The notes: generated by a model from the letters alone, not told the origin. A stretch of 64,000 nucleotides of DNA from Rhodopseudomonas palustris (GCF_003031265.1 NZ_CP019966.1:496001-560000); one strand, 5' to 3'; counted from the stretch's first letter, positions 1 to 10,978 are shown. Program-made: numbers and translations.

Positions 1-213
1 TGTTTCGATGTCGTCGGCGAAGCGCCGGCCAATCTCGGCTTCGATCTCGCGCCGGGCTTCGCGACCCGACCGGCCGAGGAAACGCGCCGCGACCTGGTCC
101 GGCGTGATCGGATAGCCGTAGCGGGTCAGCGTTTCGGCATGAACCCGACAGGAGATCAGCTCACTGTCGACCAGGACGCCGTCACAATCGAAGATAACAA
201 GTTCGGGAGTCAC
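1..213 (-). CDS. HAD-superfamily hydrolase, N-terminal part (cut by window edge)
   Basis: The first 71 codons of a haloacid-dehalogenase-type phosphatase, cut off by the left edge of the window. The N-terminus carries HAD motif I, FDCDGVLVDSE, with the nucleophile and acid/base aspartates two residues apart, followed by a helical cap start as in phosphoglycolate phosphatase or beta-phosphoglucomutase relatives. The substrate cannot be told from this piece. I chose the GTG at 213; a TTG lies eight codons upstream in frame before a TAG stop, and the ATG just 5' is out of frame. It is transcribed away from fur and separated from it by a hairpin. The family call is firm, the start is not. Confidence 0.85.
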   Translation of the reverse strand, partial: MTPELVIFDCDGVLVDSELISCRVHAETLTRYGYPITPDQVAARFLGRSGREARREIEAEIGRRFADDIET

Positions 214-244
214 ATCTGCGGCCGGCTGCAATTGAAACTAGTAA

Positions 245-270
245 CGCCGCGAGCCGGTAAGCTCGCGGCG
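245..270 (-). terminator. Hairpin terminator downstream of fur
   Basis: Perfect 10-bp stem (245-254 with 261-270) and a 6-nt loop. Read on the minus strand the stem is followed by TTACTAGTTT, a moderate T-rich tract, so it probably ends the tsaB-rimI-fur transcript just before the HAD gene. Confidence 0.65.
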
Positions 271-299
271 ATCGGCAGATGCGTCGGCGTGCGATCGGC

Positions 300-770
300 T
301 CAGGACTTATCGTCTTCGAGCGGCACGCAATACAGTTCGAGCCGATGATCGACCAGCTTGTAGCCGAGGCGGCGGGCGATCTCGGCCTGCAGCTTCTCGA
401 TCTCTTCGTTGGTGAACTCGATCACCTTGCCGTCGCGCAGGTTGATCAGGTGGTCATGATGGCTGTCGCGCATCTGCTCGTAGCGGGCGCGGCCTTCACG
501 GAAGTCGTGACGCTCGATGATGCCGGCATCTTCGAACAGCTTGACGGTGCGGTACACCGTCGAGATCGAGATCTTGTCGTCGATCGCAACGCAGCGGGTG
601 TACAGTTCTTCGACGTCGGGATGATCTTCCGACTCCGCCAGAACTCGCGCGATCACGCGGCGCTGCTCCGTCATGCGCATGCCGGTGGCGGCGCAGCGGG
701 CTTCGATTTCGGTTGCCTTGGGTTCGGACATCGGCGTCAACGTGGTTGCGGGTGAATGGTTATTGGGCAT
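300..770 (-). CDS. fur: Fur-family metalloregulator (Fur/Mur type)
   Basis: 156-residue ferric-uptake-regulator family repressor. The winged-helix domain occupies about residues 20-95 (TEQRRVIARVL, then the recognition region SISTVYRTVKLFEDAGI). The metal-binding dimerisation domain starts at the histidine cluster DSHHDHLIN. The usual C-terminal CxxC structural-zinc pairs are absent and only one late Cys remains (ELYC), which is typical of alphaproteobacterial Fur/Mur proteins. In rhizobial relatives these sense manganese or iron and share control of iron genes with Irr. It is not Irr, because the Irr N-terminal heme-regulatory region is missing. It begins 21 nt after rimI ends, so it is probably the last gene of a tsaB-rimI-fur operon. 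An in-frame ATG at 731 is a possible alternative start. Confidence 0.93.
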   Translation of the reverse strand: MPNNHSPATTLTPMSEPKATEIEARCAATGMRMTEQRRVIARVLAESEDHPDVEELYTRCVAIDDKISISTVYRTVKLFEDAGIIERHDFREGRARYEQMRDSHHDHLINLRDGKVIEFTNEEIEKLQAEIARRLGYKLVDHRLELYCVPLEDDKS

Positions 771-791
771 TGTTCTGCCACTGTAAGGCGA

Positions 792-1277
792 TCAGGACAA
801 GTCGCGACGCATTATCAATGCGTTCAATTGTTCCCCGTTGGGCTGTCGGTAATAGCGCTCGCGTCGGCCAACCACCTGAAAACCGGTACGATTGTAGAGT
901 CGTCGTGCCGGCTGATTGTTTTCCTCCACCTCGAGAAACACCGTGGCGACGCCACGTCCTGCGAGATGACGGAGGTGAGTCAGCAGCATTTCACGCGACA
1001 GACCGCGGCCGCGATACGAGGCGGCGATCGCAATTGATAGGATTTCGGCTTCGTCCGCGCCGATCCGCGATGCAACAAATCCGATGATTCGCCGGCCGAC
1101 GCGCAGTCGGTGCACCAGCGTATTGCGCTCGCTCAAAAGGTCGGCGAATTCCTGTTCGTCCCAGCCGCGATGAAACGAAGCGGCATGCAGTTCGGCAAGC
1201 TTAGGCGCATCGCGCAGCGTCGCCGTTTCGACCACAGCGTCGGCGTAGCCCCAGAATTCGGCCAGCCAAGTCATCAT
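792..1277 (-). CDS. rimI: Ribosomal protein S18-alanine N-acetyltransferase-like GNAT
   Basis: 161-residue GNAT acetyltransferase. In bacteria RimI acetylates the N-terminal alanine of ribosomal protein S18. The acetyl-CoA-binding motif A is visible as SIAIAASYRGRGLSREML, and the C-terminal half has the NxxARRLYxRxGF signature (NQPARRLYNRTGF). The frame is open further upstream, over the tsaB end. I chose the first ATG of the double Met at 1277 because the protein then matches normal RimI length and the gap to the tsaB stop is 22 nt. The tsaB-rimI pairing is common in proteobacteria, which supports the call over a generic GNAT. Confidence 0.88.
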   Translation of the reverse strand: MMTWLAEFWGYADAVVETATLRDAPKLAELHAASFHRGWDEQEFADLLSERNTLVHRLRVGRRIIGFVASRIGADEAEILSIAIAASYRGRGLSREMLLTHLRHLAGRGVATVFLEVEENNQPARRLYNRTGFQVVGRRERYYRQPNGEQLNALIMRRDLS

Positions 1278-1299
1278 TGATGGCACATACGGCAGCGCG

Positions 1300-1995
1300 T
1301 CATGCGGCGGGCTGCGCCGATTGAGCGATGGGATCAATCTTCGGCTTGGCGTCCGGCGGCCGCAAATAGAACGGCTTGGCAGGCGCGGCGTCCGGTGTTG
1401 CTGCTGCACCCAGCCAGGCGAGCCAGCCGATATCCGGCGCGGGGCGCTGATCCACCGCGAGCGGCGGTGGGGTCAGGGCCGGCCAGCGATCCGCAAGCAG
1501 CTGTGCGGCGTTGCCGACCAGCCGCGGCGCGCCGTAACGCGCGGCTTCCAGCGCTTCGGCGATCGGCGCCACCCGCGGGCGTACGATCATCGTGCCGTTG
1601 CCGGCGACGAGCTGATAGTAGACGTGGTCGTGACGGGCATCGATCACCGACAGGATCGGCGTGTCGTCGGTCTCGCTCACCAGCGGCGCCGCGAACGCCG
1701 ACAGCGTCGTCAGCCCGACGACTGGCTTGGCGGCTGCGAGTGCGATACCGCGCGCAGCCGAGAGGCCGACCCGGAGGCCGGTGAAACTACCAGGCCCGGT
1801 GGTCACCGCGATGCGGTCGATATCGAGAAAACCGATCCCGGACGCGTCCATCACCCGGCCGAGCAGCGGCATCAGGGCTTCGGCGTGACCACGCTGCATC
1901 GCCTGCGATTCGCCCGCGAGCAGCCGATTAGCCTCGGTGTCCAGCACCGCTGCTGCGCAGGCGTCGAGCGCCGTATCAATGGCGAGGATCAGCAT
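1300..1995 (-). CDS. tsaB: tRNA threonylcarbamoyladenosine biosynthesis protein TsaB
   Basis: 231-residue member of the ASKHA fold (YeaZ family). TsaB is the inactive paralogue that scaffolds TsaD and TsaE in making the t6A37 modification of ANN-decoding tRNAs in the cytoplasm. Visible family signatures are the N-terminal ILAIDTA strand and the GPGSFTGLRVGLSAARGIA segment near residue 65-85. Length is normal for the family. It is the first gene of a minus-strand set with rimI and fur. The start is the ATG at 1995; no strong Shine-Dalgarno is seen, and the promoter is presumably in the 134 nt before the nfu stop. Confidence 0.93.
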   Translation of the reverse strand: MLILAIDTALDACAAAVLDTEANRLLAGESQAMQRGHAEALMPLLGRVMDASGIGFLDIDRIAVTTGPGSFTGLRVGLSAARGIALAAAKPVVGLTTLSAFAAPLVSETDDTPILSVIDARHDHVYYQLVAGNGTMIVRPRVAPIAEALEAARYGAPRLVGNAAQLLADRWPALTPPPLAVDQRPAPDIGWLAWLGAAATPDAAPAKPFYLRPPDAKPKIDPIAQSAQPAA

Positions 1996-2129
1996 CCGGC
2001 TAACATATCAGCAATGCGACGGTTGCGTCATGTCCCGGGCGGGTCGATCGACAACTATTCGGATGGAGGGCATGGCGCGGTGCGTCATGCCTGTTTGTCG
2101 TGCTTGCCTAGCGTTGCGGCAGCTATCGG

Positions 2130-2696
2130 TCAGGAGACCGGGCGGACTTCCACCACTTCCGGCACGAAGTGCTTCAGCAGGTTCTGGATGCCGTGCTGCA
2201 AGGTCGCGGTCGACGACGGGCAGCCGGCGCAGGCGCCGCGCATGTTGAGATAGACGATGCCGTCCTTGAAGCCGCGGAACGTGATGTCGCCGCCGTCATT
2301 GGCGACCGCCGGGCGCACCCGCGTTTCGATCAGGTCCTTGATGATCTCGACCGTCTCGGCGTCGCCCTCGGCGTAGAACTCGTCATCATCGCCATCCTCG
2401 CCGTCCGACTTGCCGTCGGCCAGGATCGGCGCGCCCGACATGTAGTGCTCCATGATGGCGCCGAGGATCGCGGGCTTGAGGTGCTGCCACTCGCCCTTGT
2501 CCTTGGTGACGGTGACGAAGTCGGTGGCATAGAACACGCCGCTGACGCCATCGATGTCGAACAGCCGCGCCGCGAGCGGCGAGCGGGCCGCCTGGGCCGC
2601 ATCGGTGAATTCCAGCGTGCCGCTGTCGAGCACGGTCCGGCCGGGAATGAATTTCAACGTGGCCGGATTGGGGGTCGGTTCGGTCTGAATGAACAT
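2130..2696 (-). CDS. NifU family Fe-S scaffold/carrier protein (Nfu type)
   Basis: 188-residue Nfu protein that holds and delivers Fe-S clusters to target apoproteins in the cytosol. An N-terminal Nfu_N domain (from MFIQTEPTPNPATLKF, about residues 1-90) is followed by an acidic linker and a C-terminal NifU-like domain with the cluster-binding CxxC in MRGACAGCPSS. The architecture matches mitochondrial NFU1/HIRIP5 and alphaproteobacterial homologues rather than the three-domain nitrogen-fixation NifU. The frame stays open 18 codons upstream, but the ATG at 2696 is preceded by GGAGA at good spacing and begins exactly at the conserved N-terminus. It stands alone, with about 147 nt to the upstream usp gene. 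Confidence 0.93.
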   Translation of the reverse strand: MFIQTEPTPNPATLKFIPGRTVLDSGTLEFTDAAQAARSPLAARLFDIDGVSGVFYATDFVTVTKDKGEWQHLKPAILGAIMEHYMSGAPILADGKSDGEDGDDDEFYAEGDAETVEIIKDLIETRVRPAVANDGGDITFRGFKDGIVYLNMRGACAGCPSSTATLQHGIQNLLKHFVPEVVEVRPVS

Positions 2697-2843
2697 CGAA
2701 TGTCTCCGTCGTCGCCGGTTCAAGGCCGGTGCGTAGGCTTCTCCTAGCAAATAGCGCTCGGAAACGCACGGTCAACCCGCGGGCTCTCCCGGAGGTTGCT
2801 GAAAGTCGCTGACAACGCTCACGTTTTCGAGGGCCGCACAGGC

Positions 2844-3338
2844 TCAGGCGAGGGCGTCGATGTCGTCGTCGGTGAGGCTGGAGGCGACCATCATCACCGG
2901 CACCGGGAAGGTGCCGAGATGGCGCACCATCGCGGTGACGATCGGACCCGGTCCTTCCGGGCCATCGTCGGCCGCCAGCACCAGCATGACGATGTCGACG
3001 TCCTGGTCGATCACCTTGCGCACCTGGGCGATGGTGTCGCCCTCGCGGATCACCCGTTCCGGCGTGATCCCGGCGACGCCGTTGGCGCGGCCGGAGGCGC
3101 GGTCGAGCGCAAGCTCAGCGGTCTCGATCGCTTCGGCGCGCATCACGTCGGCGACGCCGAGCCATTGCTGGTTCTTGTCGAGGATCTCGATGACGCGCAG
3201 CATCACCACGCCGCCGCCGACCCGCACCGCCCAGCGGCTGCCGTAATACACCGCGCGATCCCACTCGGCGGTGTCGTCGACGATCACCAGACATTTCGGC
3301 TTATGGCCGGATTCATAGCTCCGTCGCTGGCTGCTCAT
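2844..3338 (-). CDS. Universal stress protein, UspA family
   Basis: 164-residue single Usp domain. It starts with the family beta-strand (KCLVIVDDTAEWDRAVYYGSR) and ends with a strand near FPVPVMMVASS. Usp proteins bind ATP or oligomerise and support survival under stress. The canonical G-2x-G-9x-G-S/T nucleotide loop is not clear here (EGPGPIVTAMVRHL), so ATP binding is uncertain. I chose the ATG at 3338. The open frame continues 40 codons upstream into a repeat element, and that part is low-complexity and not conserved-looking. It lies between nfu and trpS on the same strand, but a 200-nt gap holding a palindromic repeat separates it from trpS. Confidence 0.8.
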   Translation of the reverse strand: MSSQRRSYESGHKPKCLVIVDDTAEWDRAVYYGSRWAVRVGGGVVMLRVIEILDKNQQWLGVADVMRAEAIETAELALDRASGRANGVAGITPERVIREGDTIAQVRKVIDQDVDIVMLVLAADDGPEGPGPIVTAMVRHLGTFPVPVMMVASSLTDDDIDALA

Positions 3339-3431
3339 TGGTGCCCCCGGAGTTCCCAAGCGCGCGCCCGCGCAACGAAGCGATGCTGCCATGGCGACAG
3401 CGGGCAGGACAAGCGGGCGTCTCGGACCCGA

Positions 3432-3522
3432 CGTCATGCGCGGGCTTGACCCGCGCATCCATCCAATCTTGCAAGAGTCCTTTGAAGAAGATGGATGGCC
3501 GGGTCGAGCCCGGCCATGACGG
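3432..3522. repeat. Intergenic palindromic repeat, family C (REP-like)
   Basis: Two imperfect hairpins arranged as an inverted pair: CGTCATGCGCGGG...CCCGCGCATCCATC, then GATGGATGGCCGGG...CCCGGCCATGACGG. The outer ends are mutually complementary, as in BIME-type doublets. A related copy is at 6307-6436. It fills most of the usp-trpS gap and may act as a transcript-end stabiliser for trpS. Confidence 0.8.
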
Positions 3523-3536
3523 GAGCGTACGAAGCC

Positions 3537-4589
3537 TCAGCCCTTCTTGCGCACCATGCCCATGATGTCCTTCACGGCCACCATGGTTTCGGCCGCGATC
3601 GCACGGGCGCGGTCGCTGCCGTCGGCAAGCACCGAGTCGACATAGGCATGGTCGGCCGAGAGCCGCTTCATTTCGCCGGCGATCGGCGACAGCTTGGTCA
3701 CGGCGAGGTCGACCAGGTTCGACTTGAACGCGGAGAACTGCGCGCCGCCGAATTCGGTCAGCACGTCGGTCTTCGGCTTGCTGGACAGCGCAGCGTAGAT
3801 GCCGACCAGATTGTCGGCTTCAGGGCGGGTCTCCAGGCCCTTTTCTTCGCTCGGCAGCGGCTCCGGATCGGTCTTGGCCTTCTTGATCTTTTGCGCGATC
3901 GCGTCGGCATCGTCGGTCAGGTTGATGCGCGAGTAATCGGACGGATCCGACTTCGACATCTTCTTGGTGCCGTCGCGCAGGCTCATCACCCTCGTCGCCG
4001 GGCCGGTGATCACCGGCTCGGGCAGCGGGAAGTAAGCGTCACCGAAGCCCTGCGCCGCAATCGAGGCCGAGAAGTCATTATTGAACTTCTGGGCGATGTC
4101 GCGGGTCAGTTCGACATGCTGCTTCTGATCCTCGCCGACCGGAACGTGGGTGGCGCGATACACCAGAATGTCGGCGGCCATCAGCACCGGATAGTCGTAC
4201 AGGCCGACCGAGACGTTCTCGCGGTCCTTGCCGGCCTTCTCCTTGAACTGGGTCATGCGGTTCAGCCAGCCGAGCCGGGCGATGCAGTTCAGCACCCAGG
4301 CCAGTTCGGAGTGTTCCGCCACCTGGCTCTGGTTGAAGATGATCTGCTTCTTCGGATCGATGCCGGACGCGATGAACGCCGCGGTCACTTCGCGGATGTT
4401 CTTGCGCAGCTCGTCCGGACCGCCCCAGACCGTCACCGGAACGGTGATGGCGTGCAGGTCGACGACGCAGTAAACGCAATTGTGCGTCTCCTGCATCTTC
4501 ACGAAGTTCACGATCGCGCCGAGGTAATTGCCGAGATGCAGATTGCCGGTCGGCTGGATGCCGGAGAATACCCGCTGCGTGATGGCCAT
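3537..4589 (-). CDS. trpS: Tryptophanyl-tRNA synthetase
   Basis: 350-residue class I aminoacyl-tRNA synthetase that charges tRNA-Trp. The N-terminal ATP-binding signature appears as [17 protein letters not shown] (HIGH-like), and the second signature loop is [10 protein letters not shown]. Length is typical for bacterial TrpS. The frame is open 34 codons further upstream, but the ATG at 4589 starts the conserved [13 protein letters not shown] segment. It sits 55 nt downstream of murJ on the same strand and may be co-transcribed with it; a REP-like element follows the stop codon. Confidence 0.97.
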   Translation of the reverse strand: MAITQRVFSGIQPTGNLHLGNYLGAIVNFVKMQETHNCVYCVVDLHAITVPVTVWGGPDELRKNIREVTAAFIASGIDPKKQIIFNQSQVAEHSELAWVLNCIARLGWLNRMTQFKEKAGKDRENVSVGLYDYPVLMAADILVYRATHVPVGEDQKQHVELTRDIAQKFNNDFSASIAAQGFGDAYFPLPEPVITGPATRVMSLRDGTKKMSKSDPSDYSRINLTDDADAIAQKIKKAKTDPEPLPSEEKGLETRPEADNLVGIYAALSSKPKTDVLTEFGGAQFSAFKSNLVDLAVTKLSPIAGEMKRLSADHAYVDSVLADGSDRARAIAAETMVAVKDIMGMVRKKG

Positions 4590-4644
4590 GATCGTGATTC
4601 CCGCGCTTGGTCTGGAAAAGGCGCCGTGAAGTGGCACAGCTGCG

Positions 4645-6201
4645 CTAGTCGCGCAAGCCACGTGGCCGCCGCAGCGCGCGGAGCACCCCATCAGGACGAA
4701 TGACGCCGGACAGCATCAAAACTGCAGCATAGACGATTAGACCGCCGCCGATCAGCACCGCGAGCGCCGCGGCTTGGACCAAAGTGGAGCCTGTCGCCAT
4801 CAGCGGCAGGACCACGCCGGCGGCGAACCACAGCAGCGCGCCCATCACCAGGGATGCAAGCACGATCAGCACCAGCCGGCGCCGCGCCGGCGCATCGATG
4901 GTGACCCCGAAGCGCTGCACGCCGCGCCCCAGCAGCAGGGCTGCGTTGCTCCAGGCGCCGAGGCTGATCGCGGCCGCGACCCCGGCGGCGCCGAACAGCC
5001 GGCTGAGCAGCACGGCGGCAACCAGCGCGACCGCAACCGAGATGAGGGTCGCCACGAGCGGCGTGCGGGTGTCTTCGCGGGCGAAGAACGCGGCCGACCA
5101 ATTCTTGGCCAGCACCTGGGCGGGCAGGCCGACCGCCAGCACAGCCAGCGCCTGCGCGGTGGCGGCCGAGTCGGCGGCGCTGAACGCGCCATGTTCGAAC
5201 AACAGCCGCACGATCGGTTCGGCGAGGACGATCAGTCCGAAAGTCGCAGGCAACGCTACTCCGACCGCCAGTTCCAGACCGCGCGAGGCGGCTTCGGACA
5301 GCGCTGTCCGATCGCCGCCGCGAACCGCCCGCGCCAGTTCCGGCACCAGCACTGCGCCCATCGCAACGCCGACGATGCCGAGCGGCAGCTCGATCAGCCG
5401 GTTGGCGAAGTACAGCCATGACACTGCCGCCGGCTGCGCCGAGGCGATGATGGCGCCGGCGACGATCAGGAGCTGCGGTCCGGAATTGGCGATCATTCCG
5501 GGGATCGCCTTGGCGAAGAATGTCCGCATCGCCGCGTCGAACCCGGCGCGCAGCGGTGTCGCCAGCCGTTCGCCGCGGCCGTTGACCGCCAGGATCGAAA
5601 GCTGCAGCAGCCCGGCAACCCCGACGGTGCCGGACAGGATCAGCGCCGCAATGGTCGGGTCGTTGTGGCCGAGCAGCAGCACTGCCGTGACGACGATCAG
5701 CGATATGTTGAATAACAGCGGCGAGAACGCGGTAAGGCCGACTTTGCCTTGCGCGTTGAACAACCCCATCATCACCGCGACCGGGCCGGCGAAGGCCAGA
5801 TACGGCAGCATCAGCCGGGCGTCGCGGGTTGCCATCAGTAGTGCGGGCTGGCCGATGAAGCCGGGGGCCAGCGCGGCGATCAGTAGCGGCATGAACACGC
5901 CGAGCAGGATCGCCAGTAGCAACGTCGCCAGCGCAATGCTGCCGAGCAGCCGCCCGGCGAACGCGGCCGCCGCTGCGGGACCGTTGTGCTCGCGCACTTT
6001 CAGCCAGGCCGGCACTAGCGCGGCGTTGAGCGCGCCTTCGGTCAATAGCCGCCGCGTCACATTGACGAGCTGAAACGCCAGCAGGAACGCATCCGCCACC
6101 ACGCCGGCGCCAAGCAACGCCGCGACCAGCGCGTCGCGAACGAATCCCAACAAACGTGACGACAGAGTCCCTGCGGAGACGGTGAGCAGCGGGCGAAGCA
6201 T
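4645..6201 (-). CDS. murJ: Lipid II flippase MurJ (MviN)
   Basis: 518-residue integral membrane protein of the MOP exporter superfamily. MurJ moves the peptidoglycan precursor lipid II across the inner membrane. The sequence starts with the family signature [17 protein letters not shown] and carries about 14 hydrophobic helices over the whole length, with the conserved charged segment after [14 protein letters not shown]. The start ATG at 6201 has AAGG upstream. It precedes trpS on the same strand. Confidence 0.95.
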   Translation of the reverse strand: MLRPLLTVSAGTLSSRLLGFVRDALVAALLGAGVVADAFLLAFQLVNVTRRLLTEGALNAALVPAWLKVREHNGPAAAAAFAGRLLGSIALATLLLAILLGVFMPLLIAALAPGFIGQPALLMATRDARLMLPYLAFAGPVAVMMGLFNAQGKVGLTAFSPLLFNISLIVVTAVLLLGHNDPTIAALILSGTVGVAGLLQLSILAVNGRGERLATPLRAGFDAAMRTFFAKAIPGMIANSGPQLLIVAGAIIASAQPAAVSWLYFANRLIELPLGIVGVAMGAVLVPELARAVRGGDRTALSEAASRGLELAVGVALPATFGLIVLAEPIVRLLFEHGAFSAADSAATAQALAVLAVGLPAQVLAKNWSAAFFAREDTRTPLVATLISVAVALVAAVLLSRLFGAAGVAAAISLGAWSNAALLLGRGVQRFGVTIDAPARRRLVLIVLASLVMGALLWFAAGVVLPLMATGSTLVQAAALAVLIGGGLIVYAAVLMLSGVIRPDGVLRALRRPRGLRD

Positions 6202-6306
6202 CCGGCCTTATAGCCGGATTGCCGGCGCAACGGCCCGGCGCAGCTCGGTTTAGTGGCCGTTTGGTAAAGGGGTGGCCCTGTTGGCCGGTAGGCTTCCTAC
6301 TCCCGC

Positions 6307-6436
6307 CGTCATCGCCGGGCTCGACCCGGCCATCCATCCTTTCTCGAAAGGGCATCTTGCGAAGACGATGGATGCGCGGCCCTTCGCCGCGCCGAAGGGC
6401 TTCGGCCCCGCAGGCGGGTCGAGCCCGCGCATGACG
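6307..6436. repeat. Intergenic palindromic repeat, family C (REP-like), longer copy
   Basis: Related to the copy at 3432-3522: GTCATCGCCGGGCTCGACCC...CCATCCATCC on the left and GATGGATGCGCGG...GGGTCGAGCCCGCGCATGAC on the right, with an extra inner hairpin (CGGCCCTTCGCC region). It occupies most of the 376-nt gap between the divergent murJ and kinase genes. Nothing else is clear there apart from an AT-richer stretch just before the kinase start. Confidence 0.8.
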
Positions 6437-6577
6437 ACCTTGGGAACCGCCCTCGCTTGCGGCTGCCGACCCGAACATGATAGGTCGGCGCGCCTTTCGC
6501 GCGGCCGGTGATGCACCGGCCCGACCCGCACAATCCGCGGGATTTTCCTTATTTCTCCCCGTTATGGATCGAAATCG

Positions 6578-7579
6578 ATGAGCTCAGCCCAATACGATGT
6601 CCTCGCTATCGGCAACGCGATCTTCGACGTGCTGGTCCGCACCGAAGAGGACTTCCTGGTCAAGCACGGCATGGCCAAGGGCGGCATGGCGCTGATCGAT
6701 GAAGCCCGCGCGGCGGCGATCTATGCCGACATGGGCCAGGCCACCGAAATGTCCGGCGGCTCGGCCGCCAACACCATCGTCGGGCTGGCTTCGTTCGGCG
6801 CCCGCACGGCCTATCTGGGCAAGGTCAAGGACGACCAGATCGGCAAGCTCTACACCCACGACATCCGCGCCGCAGGCGTCACCTTCGACACCAAGCCGGC
6901 AACGGACGGCCCGGCGACCGGCTGTTCCTACATTTTGGTGACGCCGGACGGCCAGCGCACCATGAACACCTATCTCGGCGCCGCGCAGGATCTGTCGCCT
7001 GCCGATATCGACGAGGCCAAGATCGCGGCGGCCGCCATCACCTATCTCGAAGGCTATCTGTGGGATCCGCCGCAGGCTAAGGAAGCGTTCCTGAAGGCCT
7101 CGAAGATCGCGCACGGCGCCGGCCGCAAGGTGGCACTCACGCTGTCGGATGCGTTCTGCGTCGACCGCTATCGCGGCGAATTCCTCGAGCTGATGCGCTC
7201 CAAGACCGTCGACCTGATCTTTGCCAACGAGGCCGAGCTGCACTCGCTGTACCAGACCTCGGATTTCGATGCGGCGCTGACGCTGCTGGCTCAGGACGTC
7301 GCGCTCGGCGTCGTCACCCGCAGCGAAAAGGGCTGCGCGGTGGTCGATAAGGATGGCGTCACTTTGGTGCCGGCGGCTGCGATCGATCAGCTGGTCGATA
7401 CCACCGGCGCCGGCGATCTGTTCGCGGCCGGCTTCCTGTTCGGCCTGGTCCGCAACCTCGGCTACGAAAACGCCGGCCGCCTCGGCGCGCTGGCGGCTGC
7501 CGAAGTGATCCAGCACATCGGCGCCCGCCCGCAGGTGTCGCTGAAGGAACTGGCGCAGCAGCACGGGCTGGCGGTCTAG
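6578..7579 (+). CDS. PfkB-family carbohydrate/nucleoside kinase (adenosine kinase-like)
   Basis: 333-residue ribokinase/PfkB-family kinase, closest by eye to the adenosine-kinase-like group of alphaproteobacteria. The PfkB signature 1 region is the Gly-rich SGGSAANTIVGLASFG near residue 65, and signature 2 is DTTGAGDLFAAGF near residue 272, which contains the catalytic Asp and the anion hole. Adenosine is the likely but unproved substrate; a sugar is possible. It is a single gene on the plus strand. ATG 6578 is preceded by GGAT at eight bases, a weak ribosome site. Confidence 0.88.
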   Translation: MSSAQYDVLAIGNAIFDVLVRTEEDFLVKHGMAKGGMALIDEARAAAIYADMGQATEMSGGSAANTIVGLASFGARTAYLGKVKDDQIGKLYTHDIRAAGVTFDTKPATDGPATGCSYILVTPDGQRTMNTYLGAAQDLSPADIDEAKIAAAAITYLEGYLWDPPQAKEAFLKASKIAHGAGRKVALTLSDAFCVDRYRGEFLELMRSKTVDLIFANEAELHSLYQTSDFDAALTLLAQDVALGVVTRSEKGCAVVDKDGVTLVPAAAIDQLVDTTGAGDLFAAGFLFGLVRNLGYENAGRLGALAAAEVIQHIGARPQVSLKELAQQHGLAV

Positions 7580-7586
7580 AGCATTT

Positions 7587-7605
7587 CTGATTTCGACGGA
7601 ATCAG
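7587..7605 (+). terminator. Small hairpin after the PfkB kinase
   Basis: CTGATT and AATCAG pair around a 7-nt loop, eight nt after the stop codon. There is no T-run, so termination is uncertain. From memory, similar GAGCATTTCTGATT...AATCAG segments recur in Bradyrhizobium and Rhodopseudomonas intergenic DNA. Confidence 0.35.
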
Positions 7606-7636
7606 GACTGCACTTCCTAGCGGTCGCAGCTTGCAG

Positions 7637-7745
7637 AACCTCATGGTGAGGAGGCGCGAAGCGCCGTCTCGAACCATGTGCCGCAAGCCCTGCGGCTCCT
7701 CATCCTTCGAGACGCCCGGCTTTGCCGGGCTCCTCAGGATGAGGA
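7637..7745. repeat. Intergenic repeat, family A (direct orientation)
   Basis: Segment running from CCTCATGGTGAGGAGGCGCG to TCCTCAGGATGAGG, with internal hairpins (GGCGCGAAGCGCC; GCCCGGCTTTGCCGGGC). The same element occurs at 37192-37304 in this orientation and inverted at 13226-13340. Confidence 0.9.
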
Positions 7746-7814
7746 CTTTAGTGCGCTTGGAAAGGCCAAGTTCGCTTCAATCAATCGATGAAGCGCTCTA
7801 AGCCTCTCCCCCAA

Positions 7815-7933
7815 GTCATTCCGGGGCGCGAACGAAGTTCGCGAACCCGGAATCTCCTGCTCGTGGCATCGGCGTCTCGCAGAACATGTCGGGATTCCGG
7901 GTCTGCGCGCTGTCGCGCGCATCCCGGAATGAC
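7815..7933. repeat. Intergenic repeat, family B
   Basis: GTCATTCCGGGGCGCG...GAACCCGGAATC followed by GATTCCGGGTCTGCGCGC...ATCCCGGAATGAC, an inverted pair of arms. A half-copy is at 37124-37167. Together with the family A copy this fills the gap between the convergent kinase and acyl-CoA synthetase genes. Confidence 0.85.
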
Positions 7934-7963
7934 GTCGCCCTTGCTGTTACTTGCAACGACAGC

Positions 7964-9658
<1,695 letters not shown>

Positions 9659-9790
9659 GTCCTTGGTCCTCGCCTTAGCGCCCGGACAGTTTGGAGTGCC
9701 GGGTCGTGATCGTGTGGGCTTGTCGCCTCTTTCACGAAGCATAGCGCCGCCGGCAGGGCATTGCGACCCCGCCGGCGGCGCGAGCGATTG

Positions 9791-10978
9791 TTAGGCCGCC
9801 TGCTGTCCGGCACCGAGGCCGGCATAGACTCCGCGTTCAAACGCGGCGAACGCCTCCAGGCACTTGGCGTCGGCGAACGGCAAGACCTGCATCAGGATCA
9901 CGCCGCAGACGTCGCGGGTCGGATCGATCCAATAATAGGTATTGGCGAGCCCGGCCCAAGCGAGGCTGCCGGGGCTGCGGCCTTCCGGCGTCTTCTCGGT
10001 GTTGATCAGGAAGCTGAGGCCCCACTTCTTGGTCATGCCGGGATAGAGGTCGACGTCGTTGGTGGCGAAGGCGATCGCAGAATTCAGCTTGGTGACGTTG
10101 AGATCGCCGATGTGGTTCTGGCCCATCATCGCCACGGTCTCAGGTTTCAGCACCTGGTTGCCGTTGCCTCGGCCCTTGTTGAGGATCATCTGGGTGAACT
10201 TCAAATAGTCCGCCGCGGTGCCGTACAGGCCGCCGCCACCCATATGGAATTCCGGCTCCTGCGCGACCTCGAACGGGATCGGCGACAGCGAGCCATCCTC
10301 GCCGCGGGCATGCACTGCGACCAGCCGCTTCCGCTGGTCGTCGGTGATCCTGAAGCCGATGTCGGTCATGCCGAGCGGCGCGAACAGATGATCGCGCAAA
10401 TACGCGTCGAGCTTCATGCCGCTGGCCGCTTCGACCGCCTTGCCGGCGAAGTCGATGTTGATGCCGTACTCCCAGCGCGTGCCCGGATCTGACGCCAGCG
10501 GCGTCTTCAGTGCAGCTTCCTGACAGCCGATGATGCCGGGGATGCCATGCCGCTCCATGTACTTCACCATGTCGGCGTTCCACATGTCGTAGCAGAAGCC
10601 GGCGGTGTGGGTGAGCAATTGCCGCAGCGTGATCGGAGATTTGGCCGGCCGGGTCTTCGGCGTACCGTCGGCATCGAATCCGTCGAGCACCAGCGGCTGG
10701 GCGAGATCGGGCAGCAGCTTGCCGATCGGCTCGTCGAGCGACAGCTTGCCCTGCTCGACGAGCTGCATCGCGGCAGCGGCGGTGATCGCCTTGGTCATCG
10801 ACGCGATCCAGAACACGCTGTCGGTGGTCATCTGCTCCGGCTTCGACAAATCGCGCTTGCCGTACGCGCCCTGGTACAACACCTCCTGCGAATTACCTGC
10901 GATGGCCACGACGCCGGGGATGTCGCCGCGCTCGCTCATCTGACGCAAGCTCTGGTCGATCGGGTTGCTGCTTTGCAT
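9791..10978 (-). CDS. Serine hydrolase of the beta-lactamase/EstB family
   Basis: 395-residue penicillin-binding-fold hydrolase. The nucleophile motif SxxK is SMTK at residues 60-63, followed by the usual LxxLLTHTAG segment (LRQLLTHTAGFCYD) near residue 120 and a Gly-rich late region (MGGGGLYGTAADYLKF). Proteins of this type are mostly cytoplasmic esterases or peptidases rather than antibiotic resistance enzymes. There is no signal peptide, which argues against a periplasmic beta-lactamase. It precedes the acyl-CoA synthetase at 7964-9658, so release of an acid that is then activated is conceivable, but this is inference from position only. Confidence 0.88.
   Translation of the reverse strand: MQSSNPIDQSLRQMSERGDIPGVVAIAGNSQEVLYQGAYGKRDLSKPEQMTTDSVFWIASMTKAITAAAAMQLVEQGKLSLDEPIGKLLPDLAQPLVLDGFDADGTPKTRPAKSPITLRQLLTHTAGFCYDMWNADMVKYMERHGIPGIIGCQEAALKTPLASDPGTRWEYGINIDFAGKAVEAASGMKLDAYLRDHLFAPLGMTDIGFRITDDQRKRLVAVHARGEDGSLSPIPFEVAQEPEFHMGGGGLYGTAADYLKFTQMILNKGRGNGNQVLKPETVAMMGQNHIGDLNVTKLNSAIAFATNDVDLYPGMTKKWGLSFLINTEKTPEGRSPGSLAWAGLANTYYWIDPTRDVCGVILMQVLPFADAKCLEAFAAFERGVYAGLGAGQQAA

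Noticed and set aside
300..770. Irr rather than Fur for the first regulator
   Set aside because: The sequence lacks the Irr-type N-terminal heme-binding motif and reads like Bradyrhizobium Fur.
4691..6478. A 595-codon minus-strand frame overlapping murJ
   Set aside because: It is out of phase with murJ, extremely Arg-rich and crosses a REP-like repeat; murJ in the other phase has all family motifs.
9791..10978. Antibiotic-resistance beta-lactamase
   Set aside because: The SxxK fold is there but no signal peptide and the sequence fits cytoplasmic EstB-like esterases better.
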